The notes below the pieces were generated by a model. The model was given only the letters and a program-made list of their open reading frames with translations. It searched no databases and was not told where the DNA came from. 64,000 bases of DNA. Source: Elusimicrobiota bacterium. Its GTDB lineage: Bacteria > Elusimicrobiota > Endomicrobiia > Endomicrobiales > Endomicrobiaceae. Where the stretch lies: the NCBI GenBank assembly GCA_017528425.1, contig JAFXOV010000020.1:27289-91288 (forward strand). The letters run 5' to 3'. Every line of letters begins with the position of its first letter. Position 1 is the stretch's first letter. The position numbers and the translations under genes are program-made. This document shows, in pieces, positions 45,694 to 55,146 of this stretch.

Positions 45694-45933
45694 CTAAATT
45701 TTACTTTGAATTAATTTAACCATATCGCCGATAGTTTTTAAAACAACAATCTCGCCAACGGCAATATGAATATTAAAATGTTTCTCTATTTCTTCTATGA
45801 TGTTTATGTGTGCCAACGAGTCCCAACCTTGAATGTCGGATGTTTCCATATCTTCGCTTATTGTTAAATCTTCTTCTTCCAATACGGTTTTAAAAATTTG
45901 TTCCAACTCTTTTATTATTTGTTCTTTTTCCAT
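45694..45933 (-). CDS. Acyl carrier protein of the dlt-like operon
   Basis: 79 residues. The phosphopantetheine site is S39 in GWDSLAHINII. The acidic helix I and the helix-II/III pattern (EEIEKHFNIHIAVGEIV) match carrier proteins. It is the last gene of the operon MBOAT, SGNH, ligase, U32, ACP, 24 bases after the U32 gene. In dlt systems the carrier (DltC) receives the acyl-adenylate from DltA and hands it to DltB. This protein is a free carrier resembling dedicated ACPs rather than the main fatty-acid ACP. Confidence 0.9.
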   Translation of the reverse strand: MEKEQIIKELEQIFKTVLEEEDLTISEDMETSDIQGWDSLAHINIIEEIEKHFNIHIAVGEIVVLKTIGDMVKLIQSKI

Positions 45934-45957
45934 TTTGTTTTCTCCGTATATTTTTTG

Positions 45958-47805
45958 TTATCCTAAAATACTCATTTCGCATTTGCTGCAATCAAACTGC
46001 AATTTATATTTGTTTCCGAATTTGTCTTCCAAATACCACGGCATTTTCGGAGTATCTTTTCTGTTTTTCTTGCTGCAATAACCTTGTTCATACCGTATAC
46101 AGTATCTTCCGTTCCATATTTTTTTGTCTTTGATATCGGTGTTATGTTCCACACTGTATTCGATATTTTTTACTCCGTGCTGTTTATAAAATTTTACTGC
46201 TCTTGCGTTTACTACATTATCCAAAGAAGTAATATCTTTTCTCGGGAAAGGGGCATGATTATCTTTGATTTTTCCTTTTTCTTTCGGTCTGAATTTTTCT
46301 CTTGTTGCTCTTAATTTTAAATATAATTGTTCTTTTGTTTTAGATAAATCTTCTTCGTTTATGTTAATATGTTTCGGTATTTTTACGGCAACAATTTGAA
46401 ATTCGTATTCTTTATCGTTATTAAAAATTTTCAGTAACGGTTCTTTTGAAATTTTTGATTTCAAATCTTTTTTGCAAGTTATAAAGGTTGTTATGTTATC
46501 CTCGTCCGTTACGGATAATTTATAAGTTGTTTTGTTTTGTTCGGTTATTGTTAATTTTGTTGATATATATCTGTAGGTAAAAGCATTTTCTATTTCCGTT
46601 ATTGCTTTTGCATTTACTATCCTGTACAATTTGCAATCTTTGATTTTTACATCTTTTCTGTCGATAAAATATTTGTTTCCTTCAATATTAATAATATTTA
46701 CTATTTCATTTCTTGTGTTTTCTTTAACACATAAGAATCTGTCACCTACAGCCAATTTAGATTTTGTTTTTATTGATAAAACATTATCTTTTTGACTTTT
46801 TACGGTGCCTATATATGTTCCGTATTTGCTTTTTGAATTTACATTTTCCGGTTTTCTTCCGTTAAAGAAATATTCCGTAAATCCTCTGTTAAACACTTTG
46901 TTTAAGTTAGGCTCAAACTCTACTACAGATGTTCCGCTCGATAATCTTTTACCGTAATTCTTATTCTTCTTTAATACTTCGTTAGCTTTTCTGTTGGCAA
47001 GAGCAACAATGTTTTTTAAATAACTTAACTCTCTTTGTCTTCCTTCAATTTTAAAAGAAGTTACTCCTGCTTTAAACAAAGGTTCCAGTTTGTCTAACAA
47101 ATTCAAGTAGGGTATATGTAACAAAGTATCGTTTTTAACAATGTATTTCCCGTCGGCATCCAAAAGATTGTAATAGTTTGTGCAGTTTGTAACACATGCT
47201 CCGTTATTTGAAGAAAAATACTGATAATTTAAAAGTTCTTTTTTTGCCAATGTATTTTTTATCATTTGAGCATACTTAAAATAACAGTTTCCGCTATAAG
47301 CAACACACATTGTTCCGTGAATAAAAGCTTCTAACGGAATATTTGTGTTTTTTCCGATATATTGTATTTCTTTAAGTGAAAGTTCTCTCGGTAAAATTAC
47401 TCTTTTTATACCTACTTTAGCTAAAAAGTTTATTTTATCCGCCGTTAAACATTTTGTGTTTACACTTGCAAAAAGAGGTATCGGAGGCAAATCCAATGTT
47501 AAAATTCCCATATCGCTGATTATAATGGCATCCGCACCGATTTTATACAGTTCGTTGATGGTTTCTTTTATATATTTAAAATCTTTTTCCGTGTATATTG
47601 TAGAGTTTAATGTTACATATACTTTTACCCAATATCTGTGAGCAAAATCTATTAGTTTTTTTATGTTTTCCACGGAATTGGAACATCTGTTTCTTAAACC
47701 GAATTTATCACATGCAATATAAACGGCATCCGCACCGCATTTTACTGCTTGAATACCATAATCTGAATTTTTGGCAGGGGCTAAAACTTCAAATTTTCTT
47801 AACAT
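45958..47805 (-). CDS. U32-family protein (RlhA/TrhP/UbiU-type, iron-sulfur)
   Basis: 615 residues. The U32 core has VLAPAKN at the start, ADAVYIA, and the signature EAFIHGTMCVAYSGNC (159-174) with C167 and C174; C204 and C208 in CVTNC could complete an iron-sulfur ligand set. A C-terminal CxxC (CSKC) at the end is extra. Known members hydroxylate RNA bases from prephenate (RlhA, TrhP) or act in ubiquinone synthesis; the peptidase role is doubtful for this subgroup. Its place inside an acyl-transfer operon is unexpected. It starts five bases after the ligase gene ends, so co-transcription is near certain. Alternative: an unrelated gene carried along. Confidence 0.82.
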   Translation of the reverse strand: MLRKFEVLAPAKNSDYGIQAVKCGADAVYIACDKFGLRNRCSNSVENIKKLIDFAHRYWVKVYVTLNSTIYTEKDFKYIKETINELYKIGADAIIISDMGILTLDLPPIPLFASVNTKCLTADKINFLAKVGIKRVILPRELSLKEIQYIGKNTNIPLEAFIHGTMCVAYSGNCYFKYAQMIKNTLAKKELLNYQYFSSNNGACVTNCTNYYNLLDADGKYIVKNDTLLHIPYLNLLDKLEPLFKAGVTSFKIEGRQRELSYLKNIVALANRKANEVLKKNKNYGKRLSSGTSVVEFEPNLNKVFNRGFTEYFFNGRKPENVNSKSKYGTYIGTVKSQKDNVLSIKTKSKLAVGDRFLCVKENTRNEIVNIINIEGNKYFIDRKDVKIKDCKLYRIVNAKAITEIENAFTYRYISTKLTITEQNKTTYKLSVTDEDNITTFITCKKDLKSKISKEPLLKIFNNDKEYEFQIVAVKIPKHININEEDLSKTKEQLYLKLRATREKFRPKEKGKIKDNHAPFPRKDITSLDNVVNARAVKFYKQHGVKNIEYSVEHNTDIKDKKIWNGRYCIRYEQGYCSKKNRKDTPKMPWYLEDKFGNKYKLQFDCSKCEMSILG

Positions 47806-47810
47806 GGTTT

Positions 47811-49610
47811 TTATCCTTTATACATATTATCTATCAAATTTTTATATTTATCATAAACTTTGGTTCGTATAACAGTATATTTCCTTGTCATTAATCCGTT
47901 TTCGATACTAAAAGGTTCATCAATTATAACAATATCTTTTATTTGTTCTATCCATCTGAAAAATTTATCTTTTCCGATAAGATTGTTAATATCTATTATA
48001 ATATCTTTTTTTAATAAATTTTTCCCGTCTTGCGTATTAATATCTATATTTTTTTCATTAGCCCATTTTAAAATATAATCTTTGTCCGGAACAATAACAG
48101 CGGTTAAATATGGTTTGTCTTGTCCGAAAATAACCGTTTGTTGAACAAAGTTTGAATTGTTACAAATCAATTCTATTTTAACACTGTCGATATTTTCCCC
48201 GTTATTAAGAACAATTATATTTTTATGTCTGCCGACAAAATATAAAAAGCCGTCTTCGCTTATATAACCCAAATCGCCCGTTATAAGGTAACCTTGAGAA
48301 TCAAACACTTTTTTTGTTTCTTCTTCGTTATTATAATATCCTCTCATTACTTGTTTGCCTTTAACTTTTATCATTCCTTTTTTGTTAAAGCCAAGCTTTT
48401 GACCTGTTTCCAAGTCGGATATTATAACGTCCATATTAGGATTTGTTTTTCCAACGGAATAAGCTTTTTTGTGCCCTTGCGAAGTATATGCGGCACAAAC
48501 ACAAGATTCCGTAAGACCGTAAAATACCATCAAATTAAGTCCCATTGCACTTATAACATTTTCTATGTTTTTATCGGTAAATGCTCCGAAAGCAAACAAT
48601 AAACAGTTTGGATTTATAAATTTTTCCACAATCTTTTTTATAAAGAGTTTATAGCAAACAAAATTGCATACGGACAAAATTGCCGATAATGTTTTAACAA
48701 CGATGTTGTTACTATATTTAAATTTCAGTTTGTAATGTTTATTGGAAATGTTAAAGGCTACATTGTTTAACTTTTGAGAAAATTTAGAAAGTTTTAAAAT
48801 TTCTTTTTTGTATTGTGCGATAATCATATTCAATATTTTAGGAACACATATAAGATATTCCGGTTTATGTTTTTGAACGGTTTTCAAATATTTTGTGTAG
48901 TTGGTATAAATTATTGTGTTGCCGTTTAACAAAAGTGCCCACTCCGTAAGTCTTGGTGCAATATGCGAACAAGAAAGAAGATCCACACAAGTTTTTTTTC
49001 TCGTGCTTCCTAACGATGTCTTGTGATCGTAACAAGACAAAAGCAAATTTTGATGTGTGAACATTGCACCTTTAGATTTACCGCTTGTTCCCGAAGAAAA
49101 CATTATTGAAGCTAAAGCGTCAGGTGAATATTCTTTATTTTGTTTCGTCTTGAATTCAACTTTTTTTATTTCTTCCGTAAGACTGTAAATGTTTTGTCTT
49201 TTATATGCACTTATATCGGATGCACCGACATAAAAAATGTGAATAGATAACTGTTCTTGAGCCAATTCGGTCGCTAATTTTATGTTGTCCGTGAATAAAA
49301 CTTTAATTTGCATTGTTTCAACAAGATGCTTTATTTCCGGTAAACCCGAAGTGGGATCCGCTAAAACAGATACAAGGTTGTTTGTCATTATTGCCTGATC
49401 TATAACGTGCCATAGCGGGTGAGGATTTGAACAGAGTAAAATGTTGGATTTCGGTTTAAAATTCAAGTTTTCCAATATTTGAGCGGTTTTGTTTATTGTT
49501 TCATATAATTCGGTAAATGATAAGCCAAAACCTGTAGATTCGTCCTTTAAGGCAAGTCTTGAGCCGTATTCTTTGGATAATTGTTCCCAAGCTTCAACTA
49601 TTGAATTCAT
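47811..49610 (-). CDS. Acyl-adenylating ligase (AMP-binding, FadD-like) of the dlt-like operon
   Basis: 599 residues. The AMP-binding P-loop is SSGTSGKSKG (172-181). FYGLTESC and TGDLGYISEDGFLYFVGRHK follow, and the C-terminal NGLMTRKYTVIR holds the likely catalytic Lys. It resembles long-chain fatty acid ligases more than the D-alanine-activating DltA. A hydrophobic stretch near 300-325 may dip into the membrane. It probably forms an acyl-adenylate and loads the operon's carrier protein rather than free CoA; this is inference from the operon. The acyl group is unknown. Confidence 0.87.
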   Translation of the reverse strand: MNSIVEAWEQLSKEYGSRLALKDESTGFGLSFTELYETINKTAQILENLNFKPKSNILLCSNPHPLWHVIDQAIMTNNLVSVLADPTSGLPEIKHLVETMQIKVLFTDNIKLATELAQEQLSIHIFYVGASDISAYKRQNIYSLTEEIKKVEFKTKQNKEYSPDALASIMFSSGTSGKSKGAMFTHQNLLLSCYDHKTSLGSTRKKTCVDLLSCSHIAPRLTEWALLLNGNTIIYTNYTKYLKTVQKHKPEYLICVPKILNMIIAQYKKEILKLSKFSQKLNNVAFNISNKHYKLKFKYSNNIVVKTLSAILSVCNFVCYKLFIKKIVEKFINPNCLLFAFGAFTDKNIENVISAMGLNLMVFYGLTESCVCAAYTSQGHKKAYSVGKTNPNMDVIISDLETGQKLGFNKKGMIKVKGKQVMRGYYNNEEETKKVFDSQGYLITGDLGYISEDGFLYFVGRHKNIIVLNNGENIDSVKIELICNNSNFVQQTVIFGQDKPYLTAVIVPDKDYILKWANEKNIDINTQDGKNLLKKDIIIDINNLIGKDKFFRWIEQIKDIVIIDEPFSIENGLMTRKYTVIRTKVYDKYKNLIDNMYKG

Positions 49611-49622
49611 TTTTATCCTTAA

Positions 49623-50681
49623 TTAAAGTGAAATATCCACATCAAAATTTTCTTTTACATCTTTAACATATTCTTTTGCGGCATCATTCCAAAAAGAATA
49701 TTCCGGATTATCTTTTTTGTTTTGAAGATTAAAGTTTTTTACAAGAATTCCGGCAACATAACTTGTATATTTTTTTGAGCCCCAAAAGTTTAAGTGATCC
49801 TCATCAAAACTGTCTGCATCGGTTAATTTTAAATCTCGGACTGTAGGAAATTGATTGGCATGTATAAAGTTGATTTGTCTTTTTTGTAATATCGAAAAAA
49901 ACATATCATATCTTTTTTTTACATCTACTGTAATGTATGGCTTTGTGAATAATATAGCAGCCGGAACACTTATAAAAATTATTGGTATGTCGGAAGTTTT
50001 GCAAAGTTCAAGCAATTCTTCAACATATTCTTTCGGTGCGGGTTTTTCGACTTGGTAAGTTTTTATTTTACCGGCACGTATGAAAGCAAGCGAAGAATTT
50101 TTTCTAAAATAAGCGGCCCTTAAATAAGACAAAGTTAAGTTGTCGGTTTTTATATCGTTTAGAGCAATATGGCGAAGTGCAATTACCGGAAAAGCGGAAT
50201 AAATAAAAGTTTTAAAATCTAACTTATAATATTTGGTTAGCTTTGCAAGCATATAAAATTTGTTTAAAGAAAAAGGAAGTTGTGGGAAAATATGATAAAA
50301 GAAAAATTTTCGACTTTTATCGTTATTTAAGTTGTCGAATAAAAGAGAATCAACATTAATCAATATTACTTTAGGTTTTTGTGTTTTTAATACTTCCGTT
50401 ATTAAATTTTTGATTATCGGTGCAGGCAAATAAGAAAAAGAATAATTTAACGAAGTTATACCATACTCGTTCCAAGCTACAAACGGGTTCCAGCCCGTTT
50501 CCGTTGTTGACGGGCCTACTACAAGAACATCTACGGAATTGGGTTTCATTGTATAAATTGTTTCTAAAAGATTAGCCTCATAATAATTTGTATCTCTGTA
50601 TATTAATTGTGAAACAAGAAGAGCAATAATAATTGTAATAATTATGAATATTATGTAATTAATGATAATTTTTAATTTCAC
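49623..50681 (-). CDS. SGNH-like, DltD-type membrane protein
   Basis: 352 residues. An N-terminal membrane helix (~4-26) anchors it; the rest would face the periplasm. A Ser in VVGPSTTETGW (S58) and the late DEDHLNFWG with Asp and His fit the GDS/SGNH catalytic triad. It belongs to the DltD/AlgX-J-like group that works beside MBOAT proteins to move acyl groups on to surface polymers. It lies between the MBOAT gene (11 bases) and the ligase gene (12 bases). Confidence 0.8.
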   Translation of the reverse strand: MKLKIIINYIIFIIITIIIALLVSQLIYRDTNYYEANLLETIYTMKPNSVDVLVVGPSTTETGWNPFVAWNEYGITSLNYSFSYLPAPIIKNLITEVLKTQKPKVILINVDSLLFDNLNNDKSRKFFFYHIFPQLPFSLNKFYMLAKLTKYYKLDFKTFIYSAFPVIALRHIALNDIKTDNLTLSYLRAAYFRKNSSLAFIRAGKIKTYQVEKPAPKEYVEELLELCKTSDIPIIFISVPAAILFTKPYITVDVKKRYDMFFSILQKRQINFIHANQFPTVRDLKLTDADSFDEDHLNFWGSKKYTSYVAGILVKNFNLQNKKDNPEYSFWNDAAKEYVKDVKENFDVDISL

Positions 50682-50692
50682 AAATACTTCCT

Positions 50693-52198
50693 TTAAAATC
50701 TGAAATACACAAAATCCGTCGGATCATAGTTCGGACCGTATAATCCGAACCAAAAAATTACTACAAGTAAAATTGTTATTGCGCACCAATGAAATATAAC
50801 CGGTAACTTGTTTGTATAAAACTTTTCGATACTTATTTTGTTTTCTTTAATTATATCCACTACCAAAATTAATATAAAACCGGTTATTATTATATATAAA
50901 TCTTTTGGTTCAACGATATTAATGCTGAAGTCGAATTTAAATTCGAATATACTTTTAAATATTATTAGGAACCCGCGACTCATTGTTTGAGCTACAAAGA
51001 ATATCCAACAGAAACACAAAAGAATATACACACCTATCATTTGAAAAATTCTATAAATTAAATTTTTCTGAAGGAATTTATATTTTTTATATAATTTTTT
51101 TGTGTAATCGTGAATAAGATCGGTAAATATTAAATACATGCACGGAAGAAAACAGTTTCCGAACAATGCTTTTGAATCCGCGCCGTGCCAAACTCCCGCA
51201 AAAATCCAAACAACTACATAAGATATAAAAACAGGTAAATGGTTACTATTGAATGAAGTTTTTTCCAAGTATTTTTTTAACGCCATAATAGGTTTGCTTC
51301 TAAGAACGGGATAGAAAATATAATCTCTGTAAAAAGTGAAAATTGTTATATGCCATCTTTGCCAATACTGATGAAAGCTTGTTGAAAAGAACGGATTACG
51401 AAAGTTTTCAGGAAGTTTTATGCCTAAACATTCGGATATACCTAACACAATATCCATAGCTGCGGAAAAGTCTGCATAAAATTGAACACCGAATAAAACA
51501 ATACCTAATACAAGATAACAACTTGGATATGAGGTATAATTGCCGAATATTGAGTTTACAACAATTGCGATTCTGTCGGCAATAACAATTTTTTTTGCTA
51601 TTCCCCACAATATTCTTATAATTCCGTACTGTATGCATGAAAATTCTATGGGTTTTGTTGAAAACAACTGCTCTTTTGTATCGGAATGTCTTACGATAGG
51701 GCCCATTAACAGTTGAGGAAAATATATTGAAAATAAAAGATATTTAAAAAAGTTTTTTTCAAAAGTTGTAACTTTCCTGTAAACGTCCGTAACATAAGCT
51801 ATAAGAATTAAAGTGTAGTATGAAATGCCTACCGGAACAATTATATCATTAACGAAATTTTTAGGAATATTGAAAAATTTGCTTATGAAAACATTTACAG
51901 GGACTATGACATTTGTTAACTTAAAAAGTAATAATCCAAAAAATAACACAGCTACCGTTAATATAAGAATTTCTGTTTTGGTTCTCTCCGCATCGGTTTT
52001 ATTTATACAGTAAGCACCTAAATAAGATACTGAAACAAAAATCAAGGTATAAACAAAGCATAACGGACCGGAAACAACAAACAAAAAGGCCAAACTTACG
52101 ATTAGTAAGAAAATCCAGCGGATTTTGACCGGAATTAAGTGATATATAATGAATGAAACTGCTGAAAATAAAAGTAGAATCTGCCAAGCAGAAGTCAT
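50693..52198 (-). CDS. MBOAT-family O-acyltransferase (DltB/AlgI-like)
   Basis: 501 residues with about ten membrane segments. The MBOAT signature is complete: SFHQYWQRWHITIF with H283, then FAGVWHGAD with the catalytic His H338. RHSDTKEQ and NFRNPFFSTS are typical of AlgI/DltB. MBOATs carry acyl groups across the inner membrane to polysaccharide, teichoic acid or peptidoglycan. As the first gene of the operon it has its own promoter at 52241-52269. Confidence 0.92.
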   Translation of the reverse strand: MTSAWQILLLFSAVSFIIYHLIPVKIRWIFLLIVSLAFLFVVSGPLCFVYTLIFVSVSYLGAYCINKTDAERTKTEILILTVAVLFFGLLLFKLTNVIVPVNVFISKFFNIPKNFVNDIIVPVGISYYTLILIAYVTDVYRKVTTFEKNFFKYLLFSIYFPQLLMGPIVRHSDTKEQLFSTKPIEFSCIQYGIIRILWGIAKKIVIADRIAIVVNSIFGNYTSYPSCYLVLGIVLFGVQFYADFSAAMDIVLGISECLGIKLPENFRNPFFSTSFHQYWQRWHITIFTFYRDYIFYPVLRSKPIMALKKYLEKTSFNSNHLPVFISYVVVWIFAGVWHGADSKALFGNCFLPCMYLIFTDLIHDYTKKLYKKYKFLQKNLIYRIFQMIGVYILLCFCWIFFVAQTMSRGFLIIFKSIFEFKFDFSINIVEPKDLYIIITGFILILVVDIIKENKISIEKFYTNKLPVIFHWCAITILLVVIFWFGLYGPNYDPTDFVYFRF

Positions 52199-52240
52199 AT
52201 ACTTTTCATCCTGTAAGGTATAATTTTTATATGCTCATTC

Positions 52241-52269
52241 ATTATACATTAAAAGAGTGTTTTTTGTAA
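52241..52269 (-). promoter_or_regulatory. Promoter of the dlt-like operon
   Basis: Read on the minus strand: TTACAA, 17 bases, TATAAT. It leaves a leader of about 35 bases with an AGGATG-like site before the MBOAT start. Confidence 0.6.
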
Positions 52270-52277
52270 AACGATGA

Positions 52278-52772
52278 TTATTTCTTCTTTTTTGTTTTTT
52301 TAGTCTTTTTGGATTTGTTGGAAAGATCTTTTATTAATGGAACCTCACCGCAATCCGGGAACAAATGACAATTTATACATTCGCTCCATATTTTTTGCGG
52401 TAAAACTTCTCTGGAGATTACCTCATACCCCATTTTTTGGAAAAATGCGGGTTTGAAACTTAATGCAAAAGTTGTAAATATACCCAACGCTAAAGCATTT
52501 TTTTCAAGAGTTTTTACTATTTTTGTTCCGATACCTTGTCTTGCATAAGATCTTTCTACTGCAAGAGCCTTTACTTCGGCAAGATTATCCCAACTTACAT
52601 GTAAAGCACCGCAACCGATAATTTTGCCTTTAACTTCGGCAACAACATATTCCTGTATATTTTCATATATGGAATTAAGAGATCTATGCAACATTTCTTT
52701 ATTGTCGGCATAGAACTCTATAATTCTGTGCATTTGTTTAACATCTTGAACTTTTGCCGGTCTGATTTTCAT
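52278..52772 (-). CDS. GNAT N-acetyltransferase, ArgA-like
   Basis: 164 residues. MKIRPAKVQDVKQMHRIIEFYA, the acetyl-CoA motif ALAVERSYARQGIGTKIVKTLE and KPAFFQKMGYEVI match the short N-acetylglutamate synthase-like GNATs, with C-terminal CINCHLFPDCGE typical of that group. The last dozen residues are almost all Lys/Thr. It overlaps the korC stop (TAATG), so it is translationally coupled to the 2-oxoacid oxidoreductase. A role in arginine synthesis is possible but no arg genes are near. Confidence 0.85.
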   Translation of the reverse strand: MKIRPAKVQDVKQMHRIIEFYADNKEMLHRSLNSIYENIQEYVVAEVKGKIIGCGALHVSWDNLAEVKALAVERSYARQGIGTKIVKTLEKNALALGIFTTFALSFKPAFFQKMGYEVISREVLPQKIWSECINCHLFPDCGEVPLIKDLSNKSKKTKKTKKKK

Positions 52773-53311
52773 TATTTAGTCCAATTATATCCTGCATCAA
52801 CTGCTTTAATATTTAAAGGAATAACTTTTGGTTTTGCTGCAAAAGCAGTTTCCAAAGCTTTTTTTACATGGTCTAAACTAGGAGCCTGTATTCTTTTTAC
52901 CAAAGCACCCACAGCTACCATGTTAGCTGTTTTGATGTTTCCTACTTGTTTATCTGCAATTTCCGTTATAGGAATAAAAGTTATTCTTTTATCATTGTAA
53001 TCCGCTTCATTTATCAATGAAGAGTTTGCAATAACTACTGCATCTTCTTTCATTCTGGGCAAAAATTTGTCTAATGAAGGTTTGTTCAACGCTATTAGAG
53101 CAGTAGGAGCAAATGCTACCGGAGATCCGATTTCTTCGTCGGAAATTATAACCGTAGAATTTGCTGTTCCGCCTCTCATTTCCGCTCCGTATGAAGGGAA
53201 CCATGTTGTTTTTAAATCTTGTTCCAATGCCGACTGTGCAAGAAGAGTTCCTGCAAGTAAAACACCTTGTCCGCCAAAACCTGCTGAAATTATTTCTTCG
53301 TAAATTTTCAT
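52772..53311 (-). CDS. korC: 2-Oxoacid:ferredoxin oxidoreductase, gamma subunit
   Basis: 179 residues. GFGGQGVLLAGTLLAQ (~12-27) is the family's glycine motif; SYGAEMRGGTANSTVIIS follows. It is the small interface subunit of a four-subunit enzyme. The four genes lie in order delta, alpha, beta, gamma on the minus strand, with 16 bases to korB. Confidence 0.93.
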   Translation of the reverse strand: MKIYEEIISAGFGGQGVLLAGTLLAQSALEQDLKTTWFPSYGAEMRGGTANSTVIISDEEIGSPVAFAPTALIALNKPSLDKFLPRMKEDAVVIANSSLINEADYNDKRITFIPITEIADKQVGNIKTANMVAVGALVKRIQAPSLDHVKKALETAFAAKPKVIPLNIKAVDAGYNWTK

Positions 53312-53327
53312 TTTATTTTGTCCCGTC

Positions 53328-54068
53328 TTATTTTGTTTCGTCTTTTATTACACCTAAAGGGAAAGTTTTAAACATTTCTTCTTTTACCCACTTTGTCGCT
53401 TCCAACGGAGTTTTACCCCAGTCTACAGGACAATGTGATACAACTTCGATAAATGAATAACCTTTTCCTTCAACTTGATTTTGGAAAGCTTTTTTTATAG
53501 CTTTTCCAGCTTGTATTACATGAGGAGCATCACAAACGGACACTCTTTCAATATATTTTGTACCTTTTAAACCTGCGAGTAATTCGCAAACATTTATAGG
53601 ATAACCTTCTCTTTGCGGATCTCTTCCGAAAGGAGTTGTTTCGGTTACTTGTCCCAATAATGTTGTAGGTGCCATCTGTCCGCCGGTCATACCGTAATTT
53701 GCATTGTTAATAAATATTACGGTTATGTTTTCGCCTCTGTTTGCACAATGTATTGTTTCTGCTGTTCCTATAGCAGCCAAATCTCCGTCGCCCTGATAAG
53801 TGAAAACGATTTTGTCCGGATTTGTTCTTTTAATACCGGTTGCAACCGCAGGAGGTCTTCCGTGAGGAGCTTCCGTTGTATCAAAATTGAAATAGTTGTA
53901 TGCAAACACTGCACAACCTACAGGTGCAACAGCTATAGTTCTTTCTCTGATTCCTAAATCATCTATGGCTTGTGCAACAAGTCTGTGCACGATACCATGT
54001 CCGCATCCCGGGCAGTATGATAAAGGAAAATCTTTTAATGCTTTTGGTCTTGTTAATATTTTTTCCAT
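53328..54068 (-). CDS. korB: 2-Oxoacid:ferredoxin oxidoreductase, beta (TPP) subunit
   Basis: 246 residues. YCPGCGHGIVHRL, the TPP/Mg motif YQGDGDLAAIG and NNANYGMTGGQMAPTT match the KorB/VorA/OorB group. It binds thiamine diphosphate and cleaves the 2-oxoacid. The substrate (2-oxoglutarate or branched-chain 2-oxoacids) cannot be separated by reading alone. Confidence 0.94.
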   Translation of the reverse strand: MEKILTRPKALKDFPLSYCPGCGHGIVHRLVAQAIDDLGIRERTIAVAPVGCAVFAYNYFNFDTTEAPHGRPPAVATGIKRTNPDKIVFTYQGDGDLAAIGTAETIHCANRGENITVIFINNANYGMTGGQMAPTTLLGQVTETTPFGRDPQREGYPINVCELLAGLKGTKYIERVSVCDAPHVIQAGKAIKKAFQNQVEGKGYSFIEVVSHCPVDWGKTPLEATKWVKEEMFKTFPLGVIKDETK

Positions 54069-54088
54069 GTCTTTTTTCCTACAGTAAA

Positions 54089-55141
54089 CTATTTCTTTGC
54101 AAGTTCTTCTATTTTATCCAATACTTGCTTATCTGAAACTATTCCGCCGCCGGCTCTACCCAAGAAATCTACAGGGCATTTACCGTTAACGGCAAGTTTT
54201 ACATCTTCTACCATTTGACCTAACGAAAATTCTACCGAGAAGAATTTTACTCCCGGTTTAGCATAACTTTCAATTATTTTGCTTGGGAAAGGCCACAAAG
54301 TTATAGGTCTTATTAAACCTGCTTTTATGCCCTTTGCTCTTGCTTGTTTTATTGCATTTTTTGAAATTCTTGAAGATATACCGAAAGCCACAATTATAAC
54401 TTCAGCATCTTCAACCTGATAAAGTTCTGCTTTAACTTCGTTTTCTTCTATTGTTTTATATTTTTTCTGTAAATCTAAATTGTGTTGTTCCAAAACACCG
54501 TCCTGCATAAGCAAAGATTTTAATGATCTCGGTTCTCTGCCTTTGCAACCGTCCAAAATCCAGTCTCTGTCTTCAAATTTTGTTTTCGGTTCCTTGTTGA
54601 AATCAACAGGTTCCATCATTTGTCCTACGATACCGTCGCATAACAACATTACCGGATTTCTGTATTTTTGTGCAACATCAAATGCATTGTATGCTATTTC
54701 ATACATTTCTTGTGCATTCGCGGGAGCATAAACTATTAAGTGGTAATCTCCGTGACCACCGCCTTTAACAGCTTGAAAATAGTCTGCTTGTGAACCGGCA
54801 ATGTTTCCGAGTCCCGGTCCGCCTCTTTGAACATTAACAATAACACCCGGTATTTCCATACCTGCCATGTATGATATTGCTTCCTGTTTTAAAGATATTC
54901 CGGGAGATGATGATGAAGTCATTGCTCTTTTGCCACTTGCGCATGCTCCAAGCACCATGTTAGCTGCAGCCAATTCGGATTCTGCTTGAATGAAAACTTT
55001 TTTCAATTCAACCATTCTTCTTGACATATAAGCCGGAACTTCATTTTGAGGGGTGATAGGATAACCAAAATACGCATCGAGTCCTGCTGCTATTGCACCC
55101 TCACACAAAGCAACATTACCCTTTACTAGTTTTTTTACCAT
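54089..55141 (-). CDS. korA: 2-Oxoacid:ferredoxin oxidoreductase, alpha subunit
   Basis: 350 residues from the ATG at 55141, which follows the ferredoxin stop and an AGG site; a start at 55168 would overlap the ferredoxin gene. KGNVALCEGAIAAGLDAYFGYPITP opens the pyrimidine-binding domain; SSSSPGISLKQEAISYMAG and VQRGGPGLGNIAGSQADYF follow. The sequence is of the VorB/KorA size class. It would produce acyl-CoA and reduced ferredoxin from a 2-oxoacid. Confidence 0.93.
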   Translation of the reverse strand: MVKKLVKGNVALCEGAIAAGLDAYFGYPITPQNEVPAYMSRRMVELKKVFIQAESELAAANMVLGACASGKRAMTSSSSPGISLKQEAISYMAGMEIPGVIVNVQRGGPGLGNIAGSQADYFQAVKGGGHGDYHLIVYAPANAQEMYEIAYNAFDVAQKYRNPVMLLCDGIVGQMMEPVDFNKEPKTKFEDRDWILDGCKGREPRSLKSLLMQDGVLEQHNLDLQKKYKTIEENEVKAELYQVEDAEVIIVAFGISSRISKNAIKQARAKGIKAGLIRPITLWPFPSKIIESYAKPGVKFFSVEFSLGQMVEDVKLAVNGKCPVDFLGRAGGGIVSDKQVLDKIEELAKK

Positions 55142-55146
55142 TGTTT

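Noticed and set aside
45694..52198. A standard D-alanine dlt operon
   Set aside because: The ligase resembles long-chain acyl ligases, and a U32 gene is included; D-alanine is not supported.
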